Assembly: GCA_964017155.1 (NCBI GenBank)
Contig: OZ024865.1
Span: forward strand, 36,712,926 to 36,776,925
Length of the DNA: 64,000 bases
Reading direction: 5' to 3'
Source: Oasisia sp. SBJ-2009
Lineage: Eukaryota; Annelida; Polychaeta; Sabellida; Siboglinidae
Every line of letters begins with the position of its first letter. Position 1 is the first letter of the stretch. Below the pieces are notes generated by a model. The model ran no database searches, had not been told where the DNA came from, and saw nothing but the letters and a program-made list of their open reading frames with translations. The position numbers and the translations under genes are program-made. Positions 1-64,000 of this stretch are shown here, piece by piece.

Positions 1-91
1 CGTGCGTGCGTGCGTGTGTGTATAATAATAATAATGATGATAATAATAATAATAATGACATATGTTTGAGACAACTGTATTTCCCTTACAG

Positions 92-64000
<63,909 letters not shown>

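Overview
This is a window from the nuclear genome of an animal, most likely a marine invertebrate and possibly a mollusc or other lophotrochozoan. The evidence is very high intron density, short exons with consensus GT..AG sites, AT-rich introns full of tetranucleotide arrays, and many small transposons. The phylum is an inference from general character only.

Almost the whole window is one enormous protein-coding gene on the + strand. I could place 70 consecutive coding exons (exon 1 at 92-177, exon 70 from 63846 to the window edge). Every one of the 69 junctions joins in frame, giving 11,715 nt or 3,905 codons with no stop. Both gene ends lie outside the window: there is no start codon, signal peptide, stop codon or poly(A) site. 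Residue numbers below are 'window residues', counted from the first codon of exon 1. The product looks like a secreted multidomain protein.

Domain order: the end of a large lipid transfer protein (LLTP, vitellogenin/MTP-type) N-terminal module with its helical repeat region (exons 1-9); a furin-type site and beta/helix-rich lipid-protein-like segments (exons 10-16); a domain resembling LECT2/peptidase M23 with catalytic residues lost (exons 17-19); a second furin-type site (exon 20); a SAP-like motif (exon 22); Cys-rich segments (23-25); a Gly-Leu-Pro octapeptide repeat on two cassette-like exons (26-27); another Cys/beta segment (28-32); a third dibasic site (exon 33); then about fifteen divergent fibronectin-III-like repeats with DxTPPxxG-type linkers (34-67), interrupted by a PAN/Apple-like domain (36-37); and an unrecognised C-terminal module (68-70).

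The introns carry TTAA-flanked piggyBac-like non-autonomous elements (12553-13808, 18757-19860, 49544-52587 and others), a pogo/Tigger-like TA-flanked element (44807-46084), a 5'-truncated antisense RTE-like retrotransposon (about 20845-21645), a tRNA-Asp-headed SINE (3131-3440), a foldback element with perfect 57-bp arms (1652-1914), and many micro- and minisatellites. Two arrays are notable because they copy splice sites of this gene: nine decoy 3' splice sites before exon 39 and about four degenerate 5' splice-site copies after exon 36. No second independent host gene is supported on either strand.
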